Below, piece after piece: positions 27,745 to 36,945 of a stretch of 64,000 bases of DNA; the first letter of the stretch is position 1, and each line of letters starts with the position of its first letter. Position numbers and translations under genes: made by a program. The notes under the pieces were generated by a model, which had not been told where the DNA came from, made no database searches, and saw only the letters and a program-made list of their open reading frames with translations. The DNA comes from Leptolyngbya sp. NIES-3755 (GTDB taxonomy: Bacteria; Cyanobacteriota; Cyanobacteriia; Leptolyngbyales; Leptolyngbyaceae). The stretch is taken from assembly GCA_001548435.1 (NCBI GenBank), contig AP017308.1, positions 248,001-312,000 of the forward strand, in the 5' to 3' direction.

Positions 27745-30700
27745 ATGGATTGGAATCCAGCCATTCCGGGTCAAGAAGTGCGTGTGAAAGCGAATCCTGG
27801 ACATCGAGGTATCACAACCGGGAAGACTCGCACTGCTGGGACTCGATTGTTAGTTCAGGTGCAGTTTTCACCGAATGAGAAATCTTACAAGCCGTATAAC
27901 CTTCTGGAACTCTGTGGAGAACCGGAAGGACTGATCAATCTACTAGAACAAGGTAAGTTTAGTGGAGCCGATGACTTACGAAGAATTCTCACCTTTGAAA
28001 AAGTTAAGGGAGAGCTAACAAATATCTTCTACAGCATGGAGTCGAGCAAAACTGACTTCTATCCGCATCAATTCAAACCTGTTCTCAAGTTCCTCGAATC
28101 TCCGGTGGGACGGTTGCTCGTTGCTGATGAGGTTGGATTGGGGAAAACGATCGAAGCAATGTACGTCTGGAAGGAGCTACAAGCGAGGATTGATGCACGT
28201 CGATTGTTGATTCTCTGCCCAGCGGTGTTACGCGAGAAATGGCAGACCGATTTACAACAGCGATTCAATATCATTGCTAAACTCACCAGTGCTCAAGAGC
28301 TAGTCGAGGAAGTGAACTCTGTTTTGCAAAGTCAATATCAACATTCTTTTGTCTGTATTGCCAGTCTGGAGGGCATTCGACCGGGCTTGAATTGGGAAGA
28401 TGAAACTCAGACCAGTGCTAAAGCAGAACTCGCTCGATTGCTCGATCGACATCCGACGATCGATGATCTCGGTTTATTCGATTTAGTCATCATTGATGAA
28501 GCGCACTATCTTCGCAATCCATCGACTGCAACTCATCGTTTAGGACAGTTAGTCAGAGATGCGTCTCACCATTTATTGCTATTAACTGCGACTCCGATCC
28601 AGACTCACAGTACGAATCTGTTTCAACTGCTGAAAATTGTGAGTCCAGAAGACTTTTTTGACGAAACGATTTTTGATCAGATGCAGGCGGCGAATGCTCC
28701 ATTAGTTCAGGCTGTCCGATCGCTGTCTGTTCACCCGCCTAATTTAACGACAGTGAGACAGCACCTCGATCGCGTCTTGCAATCCGACTATTTTCGAGAC
28801 AATCCAGTGCTTCAGCAAATTCGCCAACAGGTGAGTGAAAGCACGATCGATAGTGATGCTCAAGTTCGCATCGGATACAAGCTCGAAAGCGCTTCACTGA
28901 TTAGTCAATATCTTACTCGAAGCCGTAAACGCGATGTGATTCCCGATCGAGTCAAGCGCGATCCTCAAACCTTGAGAGTTCCCTTTCACCCGATCGAGAA
29001 GCAGATTTACGATTCTGTAACTCAAACCCTGCGCCAACAAAGTAAAGGAAAGCAAGGGGTTCCGCTGTTTCGACTCATTGCCCGTCAGCGTCAAATGGCA
29101 AGCTGTTTAGTCGCTGCATTGCAATCCTGGTCGAATCAAGGCATTCTGCAAACCGATGAATTATTCTGGGAAGATTTGGGCATTGCAACTGAAATCGATC
29201 CGATTGACGATCGCATTCCTCAACTTGAATCGATCGACTATCAGCAACTTGAAGCCCAAGACACGAAATATCAGAAGTTAGTCGAATTTCTCGATCGCGA
29301 ACTGAAGCGCAATCCGAAAGAACAATTTGTCCTCTTTGCCTACTTTCGTGGGACGCTGCACTATCTACAACGCCGTTTAGAAGCCGATCGCATTTCAACC
29401 AGTTTGATTATCGGTGGAATGGGTGAACAGAAATGGGACATTCTGAAACAGTTTGAACAAGGAAAAGCATCGGTTCTCTTATCTTCAGAAGTCGGCAGTG
29501 AAGGGATCGACTTACAATTCTGTCGATTCTTGATTAACTATGATTTGCCGTGGAATCCAATGCGAGTCGAACAACGAATCGGAAGACTCGATCGCTTAGG
29601 ACAAAAAGCCGATCGCATTTCTATCATTAACTTCAGCTTAGAAGACACGATCGAGGAACGAATTCTTGATCGCTTATACGATCGCATTCGGGTGTTTCAA
29701 GAAAGTATTGGTGACTTAGAAAACATTCTGGGAGAAGCAACCGAAAAATTGATGTTGAGCTTATTCAAGCCAGATCTGACCGACGAGGAACGCCTTCAAC
29801 GTGCAGAAGAAACTGCGATCGCGATTCTGAAACAATCGGTCGAACAAGAACGCTTAGAACAAGAAGCCGTTAACTTGATGGCATTTTCAGATCAAATTCT
29901 CAACACCGTTCAAAAAAGCCGTGATCAAGGACGATGGCTCACCGCAGAAGAATTACACGCTTTTGTAGAAGACTATTTCGCTCGATATTATTCGGGAACT
30001 ACGATTAAACCAACTCCGCGACAAGAAGCCGTGTTCGAGATTCGTCTGACCGAAGATGCCAAACTCGACCTCGAACAGTTTCTCAAACACCACCGTTCCT
30101 CAGTTCAAACACGCCTACATCGATCGCCTGCACTCTGTCTATTCGATCCTCGTCTCGAATCCAGTCGCAATACTGGAGCCGCGATCGAACTCATCGATCC
30201 CACTCATCCTTTAATCCAGTGGATCAGACACAGCTATGAACTGGATGCCCAAAAACTTCATCCAATTGCGGCAATTCACTGTCATTCAGCCGAGGTCGAA
30301 ATCCCGCCAGGACAGTACGTCTATGTGATTCACCGTTGGCAATTCGACGGACTGCGATCGCAAAGTCGCCTCGCCTACAAAGTCGCTGATTGTTCGACTG
30401 ATCAACTCCTATCCGATGAACAATCCGAACAATTCGTATATCGTGCAGCCCGTTTCGGAAAAGCCAAACCGAACGCCGCCAATTTAATCGACAATCTCGA
30501 TCGAGTTCTTTCCCTCTACAGTGATTGCGACGATGCACTAGAGCAAGCCTTTGATCAAGCCTCAAAAGAGTTCGAGGCAGAAAACGAGAACCGCTGTCGA
30601 ATTCAAGAACGCAGTGCCGAAAACTATGCCGATCGTCGTCGCCAACAACTCGAAGAACGAATCGCCCAGTTTCAACAATCGGGTAAGCTCCGAATGCTGC

Positions 30701-30831
30701 CTGCAACCGAAGGCTTGCTCAAGAAAGTCAATCGAGAACTAGAGCTAAAAAAAAGGGCGATCGATGACCGCCTCAATACAGATTTCAATTTGACTCAACT
30801 CGCTGCTGGAATCATTTTTGTCGAATCATGA
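27745..30831 (+). CDS. SNF2-family DEAD/DEAH helicase
   Basis: This 1028-residue two-lobed SWI2/SNF2 ATPase has motif I DEVGLGKTIEA near 130, the DEAH box IIDEAHYLRN near 250 and TATPIQT after it. Motifs V-VI are in SEVGSEGIDLQF and VEQRIGRLDRLGQ near 605. The N-terminal about 70 residues look like a small beta barrel, and the last 350 are helical and charged. It resembles RapA and the DrmD/DpdE helicases of defence islands. It would translocate on double-stranded DNA and move bound proteins. It follows the Hsp70-like gene, and its stop overlaps the dedA stop in TCATGA. Confidence 0.88.
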   Translation: MDWNPAIPGQEVRVKANPGHRGITTGKTRTAGTRLLVQVQFSPNEKSYKPYNLLELCGEPEGLINLLEQGKFSGADDLRRILTFEKVKGELTNIFYSMESSKTDFYPHQFKPVLKFLESPVGRLLVADEVGLGKTIEAMYVWKELQARIDARRLLILCPAVLREKWQTDLQQRFNIIAKLTSAQELVEEVNSVLQSQYQHSFVCIASLEGIRPGLNWEDETQTSAKAELARLLDRHPTIDDLGLFDLVIIDEAHYLRNPSTATHRLGQLVRDASHHLLLLTATPIQTHSTNLFQLLKIVSPEDFFDETIFDQMQAANAPLVQAVRSLSVHPPNLTTVRQHLDRVLQSDYFRDNPVLQQIRQQVSESTIDSDAQVRIGYKLESASLISQYLTRSRKRDVIPDRVKRDPQTLRVPFHPIEKQIYDSVTQTLRQQSKGKQGVPLFRLIARQRQMASCLVAALQSWSNQGILQTDELFWEDLGIATEIDPIDDRIPQLESIDYQQLEAQDTKYQKLVEFLDRELKRNPKEQFVLFAYFRGTLHYLQRRLEADRISTSLIIGGMGEQKWDILKQFEQGKASVLLSSEVGSEGIDLQFCRFLINYDLPWNPMRVEQRIGRLDRLGQKADRISIINFSLEDTIEERILDRLYDRIRVFQESIGDLENILGEATEKLMLSLFKPDLTDEERLQRAEETAIAILKQSVEQERLEQEAVNLMAFSDQILNTVQKSRDQGRWLTAEELHAFVEDYFARYYSGTTIKPTPRQEAVFEIRLTEDAKLDLEQFLKHHRSSVQTRLHRSPALCLFDPRLESSRNTGAAIELIDPTHPLIQWIRHSYELDAQKLHPIAAIHCHSAEVEIPPGQYVYVIHRWQFDGLRSQSRLAYKVADCSTDQLLSDEQSEQFVYRAARFGKAKPNAANLIDNLDRVLSLYSDCDDALEQAFDQASKEFEAENENRCRIQERSAENYADRRRQQLEERIAQFQQSGKLRMLPATEGLLKKVNRELELKKRAIDDRLNTDFNLTQLAAGIIFVES

Positions 30832-31482
30832 CTCTTGGGACGGTTCTTCGATCGCTTTCTCAACTAACTGCTTCGACTTGCGCGACTCTAACCAAAACGG
30901 CACAACAATCCAAGCCGCTACGAGCAAGAACGCCACGATGCCAAACTGAGAAGCCAACGTAAACAGCTTTTCTAAGGGCACAATTTGACCTGCAAAATAC
31001 GAGAGTGACACCATTACTGTCGCCCACGTCAGAGCGCCGATCGTGTTATACAAGGTAAATTTCCAGTACGGCATCTCAGCAATTCCCGCTAACGGACTGG
31101 CAAAAATCCGCAGCAGTGCCACAAACCGACCAAGGAAGACTGCCTTTCCTGCATTCTCACCAAACTGCCGCTTCAGTTCTTCGATTTGCGTCTCTTTGAT
31201 TCGGAACAGCTTGCCCAAATTGAGTAACAATGCCCAGCCGCCATATCGACCGATCCAGTAGCCGATATTTCCGCCGATCGTGGCTCCAAGTGCGGCATCG
31301 CCAACCACCCACCAGTAATTCAACTGATCACTGCCTGCGAGGAATCCACCTGCAAGCGTCACCGTCTCACCGGGAATCGGCAGTCCTAAGTTCTCCAATA
31401 GAATTCCGAAGAAAATTGCCCAATATCCGTACTGTTGAGCAATTTGCTCGATCGCTTCCGGCGAAATAAAGTCTAATGACAT
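30826..31482 (-). CDS. DedA-family membrane protein
   Basis: The 218-residue protein has the VTT/DedA signature (ENLGLPIPGETVTLAGGFLAG), a re-entrant loop region, the FLGRFVALLRIFASPLAG motif and several membrane helices. DedA proteins act as lipid transporters or scramblases that recycle undecaprenyl phosphate or phospholipids and help keep the proton gradient. Motif residues are intact. It converges on the helicase gene. Confidence 0.9.
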   Translation of the reverse strand: MSLDFISPEAIEQIAQQYGYWAIFFGILLENLGLPIPGETVTLAGGFLAGSDQLNYWWVVGDAALGATIGGNIGYWIGRYGGWALLLNLGKLFRIKETQIEELKRQFGENAGKAVFLGRFVALLRIFASPLAGIAEMPYWKFTLYNTIGALTWATVMVSLSYFAGQIVPLEKLFTLASQFGIVAFLLVAAWIVVPFWLESRKSKQLVEKAIEEPSQES

Positions 31483-31874
31483 TACGATAACCTTTACAAA
31501 GCTTCATCTTCCTCTGATCTTGACGCGCTCTTGTCCGAAGTGTCAACGAGAAACAGAAGGATTTTGTCAGCAGAATTGATTTTCATCGAAGGTTTTATCC
31601 GTAATTTTCTATAGAAACTAAAAAACTTCATTAAAATTGCGCGTCGATGTCCGTATACATAAAGTTTCGATGAAAGTCCAACGATCGGAGATTGCATCCG
31701 GAAAGAGAGTCTTTATAGTTGGAGTACCCAGAATGAGTAAAACTACGGAGCGGCGGAACGATCGTGCTTGCGTTCGTCGTCAAGTTAACGATAATCTGAT
31801 TGCGCTTTAAAATGTCAGAGTTTCGAGACAAGCGTTCAGGATGCGATTTTGAAAAAATTGGTGTGGGGGAAAGG
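31483..31874. other. Divergent promoter region, 392 bp
   Basis: This region lies between dedA and the STAS gene. A 67-codon minus-strand frame and a short 5' extension of the STAS frame are present, but neither looks coding. I see no named motif. Confidence 0.45.
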
Positions 31875-32231
31875 ATGACGTTAGTTGAACAGTACGAAGA
31901 GGTCGTACTACAGCCCCAAGGACGGCTGGATACAGTGGGCGGTGAGGCACTACAGCAACAATGGGCGACACTGGCTCCAAGACGATACAAAGTCTGGATT
32001 ATTGATATGTCGAGAATTGAATTTATCGATAGTTCAGGATTGGTCGCGCTAGTGACGGGTTTAAAGGCTGCGACAGAAATGGGCACGAAGATGATACTGT
32101 GCGGTTTGCGTCCTTCGGCTCGACTGGTGTTTGAGATTACCCAACTCGATCGAGCTTTCGCAATCTTTGAGAATTATGAGGCGATTACTCGATCGTTTGG
32201 ACGGACTCAAGAGGTATTGCAGGCAGTCTAG
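31875..32231 (+). CDS. STAS-domain anti-sigma-factor antagonist
   Basis: This is a single STAS domain of 118 residues. Its phosphorylation-site motif is in MSRIEFIDSSGLVALV, with serines in the DSSG pattern of SpoIIAA. Such proteins are switched by a serine kinase and phosphatase and bind anti-sigma or other partners. I take the ATG at 31875 (MTLVEQYEEV), preceded by GGGGA, because it gives the family length. Longer starts at 31800 (TTG) or 31812 are possible. No kinase partner lies nearby. Confidence 0.8.
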   Translation: MTLVEQYEEVVLQPQGRLDTVGGEALQQQWATLAPRRYKVWIIDMSRIEFIDSSGLVALVTGLKAATEMGTKMILCGLRPSARLVFEITQLDRAFAIFENYEAITRSFGRTQEVLQAV

Positions 32232-32248
32232 AGAACCTCCACAAAAAG

Positions 32249-32278
32249 CCCCCGCAATTCAGAACTGCGAGGGGTTTA
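32249..32278 (+). terminator. Terminator after the STAS gene
   Basis: CCCCCGCA (32249-32256) pairs with TGCGAGGGG (32266-32274) with one bulged A, followed by TTTATT. It lies 17 bp past the STAS stop and may also serve the converging gene. Confidence 0.75.
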
Positions 32279-32306
32279 TTGATCAATTGCGTTAGAAATT
32301 TCCGTT

Positions 32307-32864
32307 CTAAGCGTTCCCAAAACTAGGTAAAGAAATGTCACCTTCACCCCGTGGAAAAGTGGGTAAATCGAGGTGCCCGTTCCGACGATTTTTCACAGCA
32401 AGACGGTAATTCACGCTCTGTAATTCCGCATGGAGTTGACGATTTTCCCGCTGAATCATTGCCACCTTTTCCCGGACAGGCTGCATCCGTTCCGCAAACT
32501 TCTGACGGTACACTTTCGGTAACTCTTGCACCACTTGTTCGAGCATCTTCGATCGCTCAGTCAGTTCTTGAGTCGTTTGGCGCAATTCGTAGATTTCCTG
32601 ATCTCGCTGCGTAATCTGCTCTTGGTAGAACGTGACTTGCTGTTCGACCGTTTGAAGTTGTTCGCGTAAGGATTGGACTTCTGCTAAATGTCGATCGGAG
32701 GGTTCATCAGACAAAGGAACAGGTGCAGTTGCGTTGCCTTTTACCAGACGGAAAAGCTCTTGAGATAACTGCTGCACGAGTTGATCGCGCATTTGCAGTT
32801 CCTCTTGGAGCCGGAGATTTTCAGCGTGGATTTGTTGGGCTTGAGAAGCATCGAGTTGAATCAC
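32307..32864 (-). CDS. Coiled-coil protein coupled to the reductase gene
   Basis: A soluble protein of about 185 residues, almost all long helix: heptads from about residue 10 to 50 and 65 to 155 (SLREQLQTVEQQVTFYQEQ), then a short glycine-rich tail. I choose the GTG at 32864 because it overlaps the reductase stop as GTGA and has GGGAG upstream. An ATG at 32948 would lie 88 bp inside the reductase gene. The tight coupling suggests a scaffold or partner for the reductase. No known family is recognised. Confidence 0.65.
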   Translation of the reverse strand: MIQLDASQAQQIHAENLRLQEELQMRDQLVQQLSQELFRLVKGNATAPVPLSDEPSDRHLAEVQSLREQLQTVEQQVTFYQEQITQRDQEIYELRQTTQELTERSKMLEQVVQELPKVYRQKFAERMQPVREKVAMIQRENRQLHAELQSVNYRLAVKNRRNGHLDLPTFPRGEGDISLPSFGNA

Positions 32865-33877
32865 GAGACAGGTACTCCCTTTGGGGTCATCAAGTTGAGG
32901 TTTTCCTCCCATAATCGCGGAGGAGACGATCGACGAATTTCTCGCCAAATTGCGGTTGCCGCCAATGTACCATCTGCGACCGCAATTGATACTTGATTTA
33001 ACCCCTCTTTTAAGTCTCCGATCGCATAAATTCTCGGATGGGATGTCCTACACATGTTGTCTGTGGCTAAATTGCCACCCTTCCATTCGAGGTCTAACCC
33101 TTGTAAGTAACCGTTGTAATAATGCGAACCCATTGCCACGAGTCCGTTTTCGAGTTCGATCGTGCTTCCGTCCGCAAGTTCCACTCCGGTCATGTGATGG
33201 TCGTGTCCGATGAATCGCTTCAGAGGAGTTTCGACTAGCGGATATCCATGCGATTTCAATTTTTCGCGCATCGCATCGCTGACCTCGAATAAGCCTTGGG
33301 TAAAGACCGTGATGTAAGGCGTGAACCAGTTGAGGACAAACGCCGTATTGATCGCGCCTTCGGTTCCAGCGAATAAGCCGCACTTCGTATCTGCCATTTC
33401 CCACCCGTCACAGATCATGCAGACGTGCAAATTGTGTCCTGCGTAATCGAAGACGTTTTGCATATCTTCGAGTTTGGGCAGATGATCAATAATGCCACTT
33501 GCAGCAATCACGTATTTGGAGCGAAACACTGGGTAGCTACTTTCGACTTTGCCAACTTTGGTTTTGACCGCGAAGGTATCGCCCTCGTCTTTCACTTCTT
33601 CGACAAAGCCCATCAGGTAGTCGCCACCGAGTGAGAGGAAGTGATTTTGACCTTGTTGAAGCATCGTGCGTCCAGGGGTTCCGGGCGGTAAGCCGAGATA
33701 ATTTTGAAGCTCCTGCATCCAGAACGATCGACCACGACCTTTTTCGATCACGAGACACGACAGCCGATAGCGTTGGAGATAGATCGCGGCAGACAGTCCA
33801 CCTGCACCACCGCCAACAATGATGACATCGTAAACGTGATCGAGCTTTTCTTGGAGGTTCTTTCTAGTAAGCTTCAT
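32861..33877 (-). CDS. Thioredoxin-reductase-like FAD oxidoreductase
   Basis: The 338-residue protein starts with FAD-binding VIIVGGGAGGLSAAIYL and carries a CxxC pair (C153 and C156 in HVCMICDGWEM) at the place of the thioredoxin-reductase redox disulfide. It ends with the second FAD motif IYAIGDLKEGLNQVSIAVADG. The NADPH motif around GLFAGTEGAINTA departs from the usual GGGDSA pattern. It may therefore use another electron donor, as in deeply branching cyanobacterial relatives. It is the first gene of a two-gene unit. Confidence 0.8.
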   Translation of the reverse strand: MKLTRKNLQEKLDHVYDVIIVGGGAGGLSAAIYLQRYRLSCLVIEKGRGRSFWMQELQNYLGLPPGTPGRTMLQQGQNHFLSLGGDYLMGFVEEVKDEGDTFAVKTKVGKVESSYPVFRSKYVIAASGIIDHLPKLEDMQNVFDYAGHNLHVCMICDGWEMADTKCGLFAGTEGAINTAFVLNWFTPYITVFTQGLFEVSDAMREKLKSHGYPLVETPLKRFIGHDHHMTGVELADGSTIELENGLVAMGSHYYNGYLQGLDLEWKGGNLATDNMCRTSHPRIYAIGDLKEGLNQVSIAVADGTLAATAIWREIRRSSPPRLWEENLNLMTPKGVPVS

Positions 33878-33994
33878 ATCTCATCCTTATGTGAACGCGG
33901 CAATCTGTGAGCAGAATTTCGCCCTAGATTCTTAACTGTAGCAATTTCAGGAAAAGACGTGGATCGGGTAGCTGTACTGCAATGGGCGGGATTT

Positions 33995-34672
33995 TTAGAA
34001 TGATTGCGCGATCGAGCTTTCGGATTTGCCCACGGTTTTAATCATTTCCACACCGTTTTGCACAAGTACGATCGATGGGTTGCCGCCATTCACGTTAATT
34101 CTTTTCACCGTTATTTCCCCATTCGCAAGTTTTTCACCGACTTGGACATAGCGCGAAGTTCCGTCCGTGTCTTCGATAATGGCGCTCAGTTGAGTTCCGG
34201 TTTGAATGACTCCGGTGAGTGCGATCGAGTCTGCCAAATTCGTCTGCGAAACAGGTGGCATCGGAGGCGGCGCAACCGGGAGCGCGGGCAGTGGACGGAC
34301 TGAAACTGTTTGCGGAATCGGAGTGTATTGAACGGGTTGAGGTAGGGGAACGACGGGATTGGAGCCGACGGAAGCTTTAGCGGCAATTGGTTTTGGCGGA
34401 ACGACCGTGGCTTGAAGCGTGGTGGGAATAGTTGGAGCCGCGAAGGGATCACGAGTGCTTGAAACAGCAACGGGCATTAAAGGGGCTTTACCATCAGTTG
34501 TGGGGATCATGCCCGGAACTTTGATTGTGGCTAAAGTCTGAGGTTTTGGAGGCACGATCGGTTGGGCAAACGCTTGTGGAGACGGTTGAACTTTTGCTTG
34601 AGATGTCCGATTCGGTTGGCAACTGACAAGGAGAAGCGCAGTTCCAGCAATCATCCAGTGACGGTGTTTCAT
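33995..34672 (-). CDS. Proline-rich lipoprotein with a PilP-like C-terminal domain
   Basis: A protein of about 225 residues. The ATG at 34672 starts a lipoprotein signal (MIAGTALLLVSC), the cysteine at about residue 18 being the lipidation site. A long proline-rich linker follows (residues 30-150). A compact beta domain ends it (about 155-220), with ALTGVIQTGTQLSAIIE and YVQVGEKLANGEITVKRI. The latter has the pattern of PilP, which links inner-membrane pilus parts to the secretin. A longer frame from 34777 would lack the signal context. The pilus role is inference. Confidence 0.65.
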   Translation of the reverse strand: MKHRHWMIAGTALLLVSCQPNRTSQAKVQPSPQAFAQPIVPPKPQTLATIKVPGMIPTTDGKAPLMPVAVSSTRDPFAAPTIPTTLQATVVPPKPIAAKASVGSNPVVPLPQPVQYTPIPQTVSVRPLPALPVAPPPMPPVSQTNLADSIALTGVIQTGTQLSAIIEDTDGTSRYVQVGEKLANGEITVKRINVNGGNPSIVLVQNGVEMIKTVGKSESSIAQSF

Positions 34673-34848
34673 ACAAACTTTCCGGGTGGCTACAGTAATC
34701 CAGAATAGACAGGGTTTCCTCGAATGCACGGCGATCTTGAAGGGTTTGACTATCGGTTTTGACGGATTTTTTTGCATCGATCGTATTTCTACGTGGGCGT
34801 TCTTGCGGTTGCGCTGTCGCTAAACTGGAGAAAATACGCGAATCGTTC

Positions 34849-34953
34849 ATGAAGCAGTTAGTTTTGGTCGGAGGAGGGCACAGTCACGCGATCGCGCTTA
34901 CTTTGGCGGGCGAAAGATTTTATCGATCGAGCTTTCATGAATCAGTTTCGTAA
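34849..34953 (+). pseudogene. Remnant of a SelD/NDH-2-type FAD oxidoreductase gene
   Basis: The first 17 codons (MKQLVLVGGGHSHAIAL) match the start of the cyanobacterial pyridine nucleotide-disulfide oxidoreductase fused to SelD-like domains. Similarity then ends, and a stop follows after 34 codons. This looks like the 5' scar of a large deletion; a chance match is unlikely given the GGGHSHAIAL string. Confidence 0.55.
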
Positions 34954-34967
34954 CTTAGGCTAGAACA

Positions 34968-35327
34968 ATGCAAATCTCTATTTCTGATGATCAGTTAAAG
35001 ATTGACTTGGATTGGTTAGAGCGCTTTTGGGCGTTTTACTACAATGCGGATCTGCACATTCCATTGAGTCATATCAATCAAGTTTCGACCGAGGAACCGC
35101 CGAGTAGTTGGACAGATGCGAGATTGCCTGGAACTTATTTACCAGGTGTGATCAAAGCAGGAACTTACTATACCGATCGCGGAAAAGAATTCTGGTATGC
35201 CACTCGATCGGGTCGATACTTAGTTTTAGAGCTTGAGAACGAGTTTTATAAGAGAATTGTGTTGACCCTGGATCAAAACCAACTTTGGGCAACACGCATT
35301 CGAGAGCATAATGGGCAAGCCGTCTAA
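34968..35327 (+). CDS. Conserved hypothetical protein (PH-like beta fold)
   Basis: This 119-residue protein is rich in predicted strands, with WFYATRSGRYL-like and LELENEFYKRIVLTLDQ segments reminiscent of small PH-like domains. There is no signal or membrane segment. It overlaps the RNA methyltransferase start by 17 bp, so the two are probably co-translated. Function unknown. Confidence 0.65.
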   Translation: MQISISDDQLKIDLDWLERFWAFYYNADLHIPLSHINQVSTEEPPSSWTDARLPGTYLPGVIKAGTYYTDRGKEFWYATRSGRYLVLELENEFYKRIVLTLDQNQLWATRIREHNGQAV

Positions 35328-36282
35328 CTTATTGATTAAACTCAGTCGTCAACTGTTCACAGACTCGATCGAGCAAGAACAATTCATCAATGCCTTGGTG
35401 CATCCAAAACCTTTCAATCCTTGTATTCTCTGGTGCAAATCGCGACCTGAGATTGTTCCATTCGAGGTTGAACCGCGATTAAATTGGCAGCCCGAATTTG
35501 TCGATCGACTCTCTCTACAAGAAAAGCCCGGACAACATCCACTGCATGATTCTGGCTATTTCTACTGTCTCGATTTCTCTTCAGTATTTGCAGCATCGGT
35601 TATGAGTGCTATCGACTCTGCTGATCTCATTTTTGATATGTGTGCATCTCCAGGTGGAAAAAGCGTTTTTGCTTGGACAATGTTTCATCCAAAGCAATTG
35701 TTTAGCAATGAAGTGATCGGGAAACGCAGAGCCGCATTGATCTCGAACTTTAAGCGGTGTGAGATTAGAAACTCGGTCCCGTACCCGTGTAGCGAAGCTA
35801 TCGTGCTCACCTTAGATTCTAAAATTCTGGCTGAAGAACTCCCGAACACAATGGATTTAGTTCTGGTGGATGCGCCTTGTAGTGGACAGTCCTTGATTGC
35901 AAAAGGTGGAAAAGCGGAGGGTTGCTTTCATCCGATCAACATTAATAAGAATGCCAATCGTCAGAAGCGAATTTTGGCGAACTCTGCACAGTTAGTCAAG
36001 CCGCAAGGATATTTGGTGTATATGACTTGCACCTATTCCACTGAGGAAAACGAGCAGGTGATTGATTGGTTACTAGAACGGTTTCCGCGGTTTGAAACGG
36101 TTGAGGTGCAGAAATTGGAAGGGTATCGATCGCATCTTACCGATCAATTTTGTTATCGCATCTTTCCACACAATCGATTAGGCGCAGGCGCTTTTACTAC
36201 TTTGCTGAGAAACAAGGAGACTGGAGAAGGGCAGAAAGTGCCTGCAACATTTTTGGAGCGTCCCGGAATGATGCTCATCTAG
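35311..36282 (+). CDS. RsmB/NOP-family RNA (cytosine-5) methyltransferase
   Basis: The 323-residue methyltransferase has a SAM-binding motif in DMCASPGGKSVFAW. The two cysteines of the 5-methylcytosine mechanism are in VDAPCSGQSL and MTCTYSTEENEQV. It would methylate a cytosine in rRNA or tRNA; the target is unknown. The N-terminal RNA-binding part is shorter than in RsmB. A segment near residue 158 (VPYPCSEAIV) looks like extra sequence between motif III and the catalytic motif and may come from a small inserted repeat. The 3' end overlaps the convergent nuclease gene by 8 bp. Confidence 0.88.
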   Translation: MGKPSNLLIKLSRQLFTDSIEQEQFINALVHPKPFNPCILWCKSRPEIVPFEVEPRLNWQPEFVDRLSLQEKPGQHPLHDSGYFYCLDFSSVFAASVMSAIDSADLIFDMCASPGGKSVFAWTMFHPKQLFSNEVIGKRRAALISNFKRCEIRNSVPYPCSEAIVLTLDSKILAEELPNTMDLVLVDAPCSGQSLIAKGGKAEGCFHPININKNANRQKRILANSAQLVKPQGYLVYMTCTYSTEENEQVIDWLLERFPRFETVEVQKLEGYRSHLTDQFCYRIFPHNRLGAGAFTTLLRNKETGEGQKVPATFLERPGMMLI

Positions 36283-36895
36283 AAACAATTAGTGTTCCAA
36301 TCTTTTTCATCACACTCAGCACATCATAAAGCTGATTACGGCGGGAAATCAGAGAGTAAACATCTGAGAAATCATACGTTTGCTCCAAGACCTTCGCGAA
36401 TGCAAAACTGCTTCCATTTGTGACCAATCCAAACACTGCTTGCTGAGGATTTGGATTCGCTGCCATGTAAGTGAGTAGTTGAGGAATTCCAACCTCGATC
36501 GAAGCTTTCGTTTGCTTTGCTTCAACCACTAGCACCCAAAACCGTTGCTGAATTACCAAAGCATCAATCCGTCCTTGGATTTCTTCCTCATCTTCAAATT
36601 CAAAGCTGACAGCGATTTCTGCTCTAAATCGAAACGGCGGTTCGTAAAATCCAGCTAAATCAAGCAGCGGAGAAACAATGAGCACTTTCGCTGTTTCTTC
36701 CAGCATTGGGCTATCTGCCTGTTGATAGTCATACCGCTGTTTGATGAGATCCAGTCGCGCTTTCTCTTCTGCACTCAATTGCACAAAGTCCTCTCGCCAT
36801 TCGGTGAAAAAGCGATCGTCCTCTGCTCGTCTCAGCCCGAACTTCTCATGAACTTGGTTAAGACTAACAATGTACTTAGAGACTGCTTGAACCAT
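36275..36895 (-). CDS. PD-(D/E)XK nuclease, type I restriction HsdR N-terminal-like
   Basis: The protein has 206 residues. The nuclease core has the acidic residue in GRIDALVIQQ and the E-x-K pair in WVLVVEAKQTKASIE, then a helix with QLLTYMAAN, the pattern of the HsdR N-terminal nuclease. There is no helicase or specificity domain. Stand-alone proteins of this type are common in cyanobacteria. It lies 50 bp downstream of the transglycosylase-like gene and may end the same operon, but has no clear ribosome site. Confidence 0.8.
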   Translation of the reverse strand: MVQAVSKYIVSLNQVHEKFGLRRAEDDRFFTEWREDFVQLSAEEKARLDLIKQRYDYQQADSPMLEETAKVLIVSPLLDLAGFYEPPFRFRAEIAVSFEFEDEEEIQGRIDALVIQQRFWVLVVEAKQTKASIEVGIPQLLTYMAANPNPQQAVFGLVTNGSSFAFAKVLEQTYDFSDVYSLISRRNQLYDVLSVMKKIGTLIVSR

Positions 36896-36945
36896 AATAT
36901 TTGACCGAAAAGTTTATCAATTATGCGATCGCACAGGTGGCAAAT

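Noticed and set aside
30224-30706. 160-codon minus-strand frame
   Set aside because: Lies wholly inside the helicase gene; arginine/histidine-rich antisense composition with no recognisable protein.
27745-30831. DISARM or complete Dpd system
   Set aside because: No DrmA/B/C, methyltransferase or other Dpd genes lie beside the helicase; the transglycosylase-like gene is 6 kb away on the other strand.
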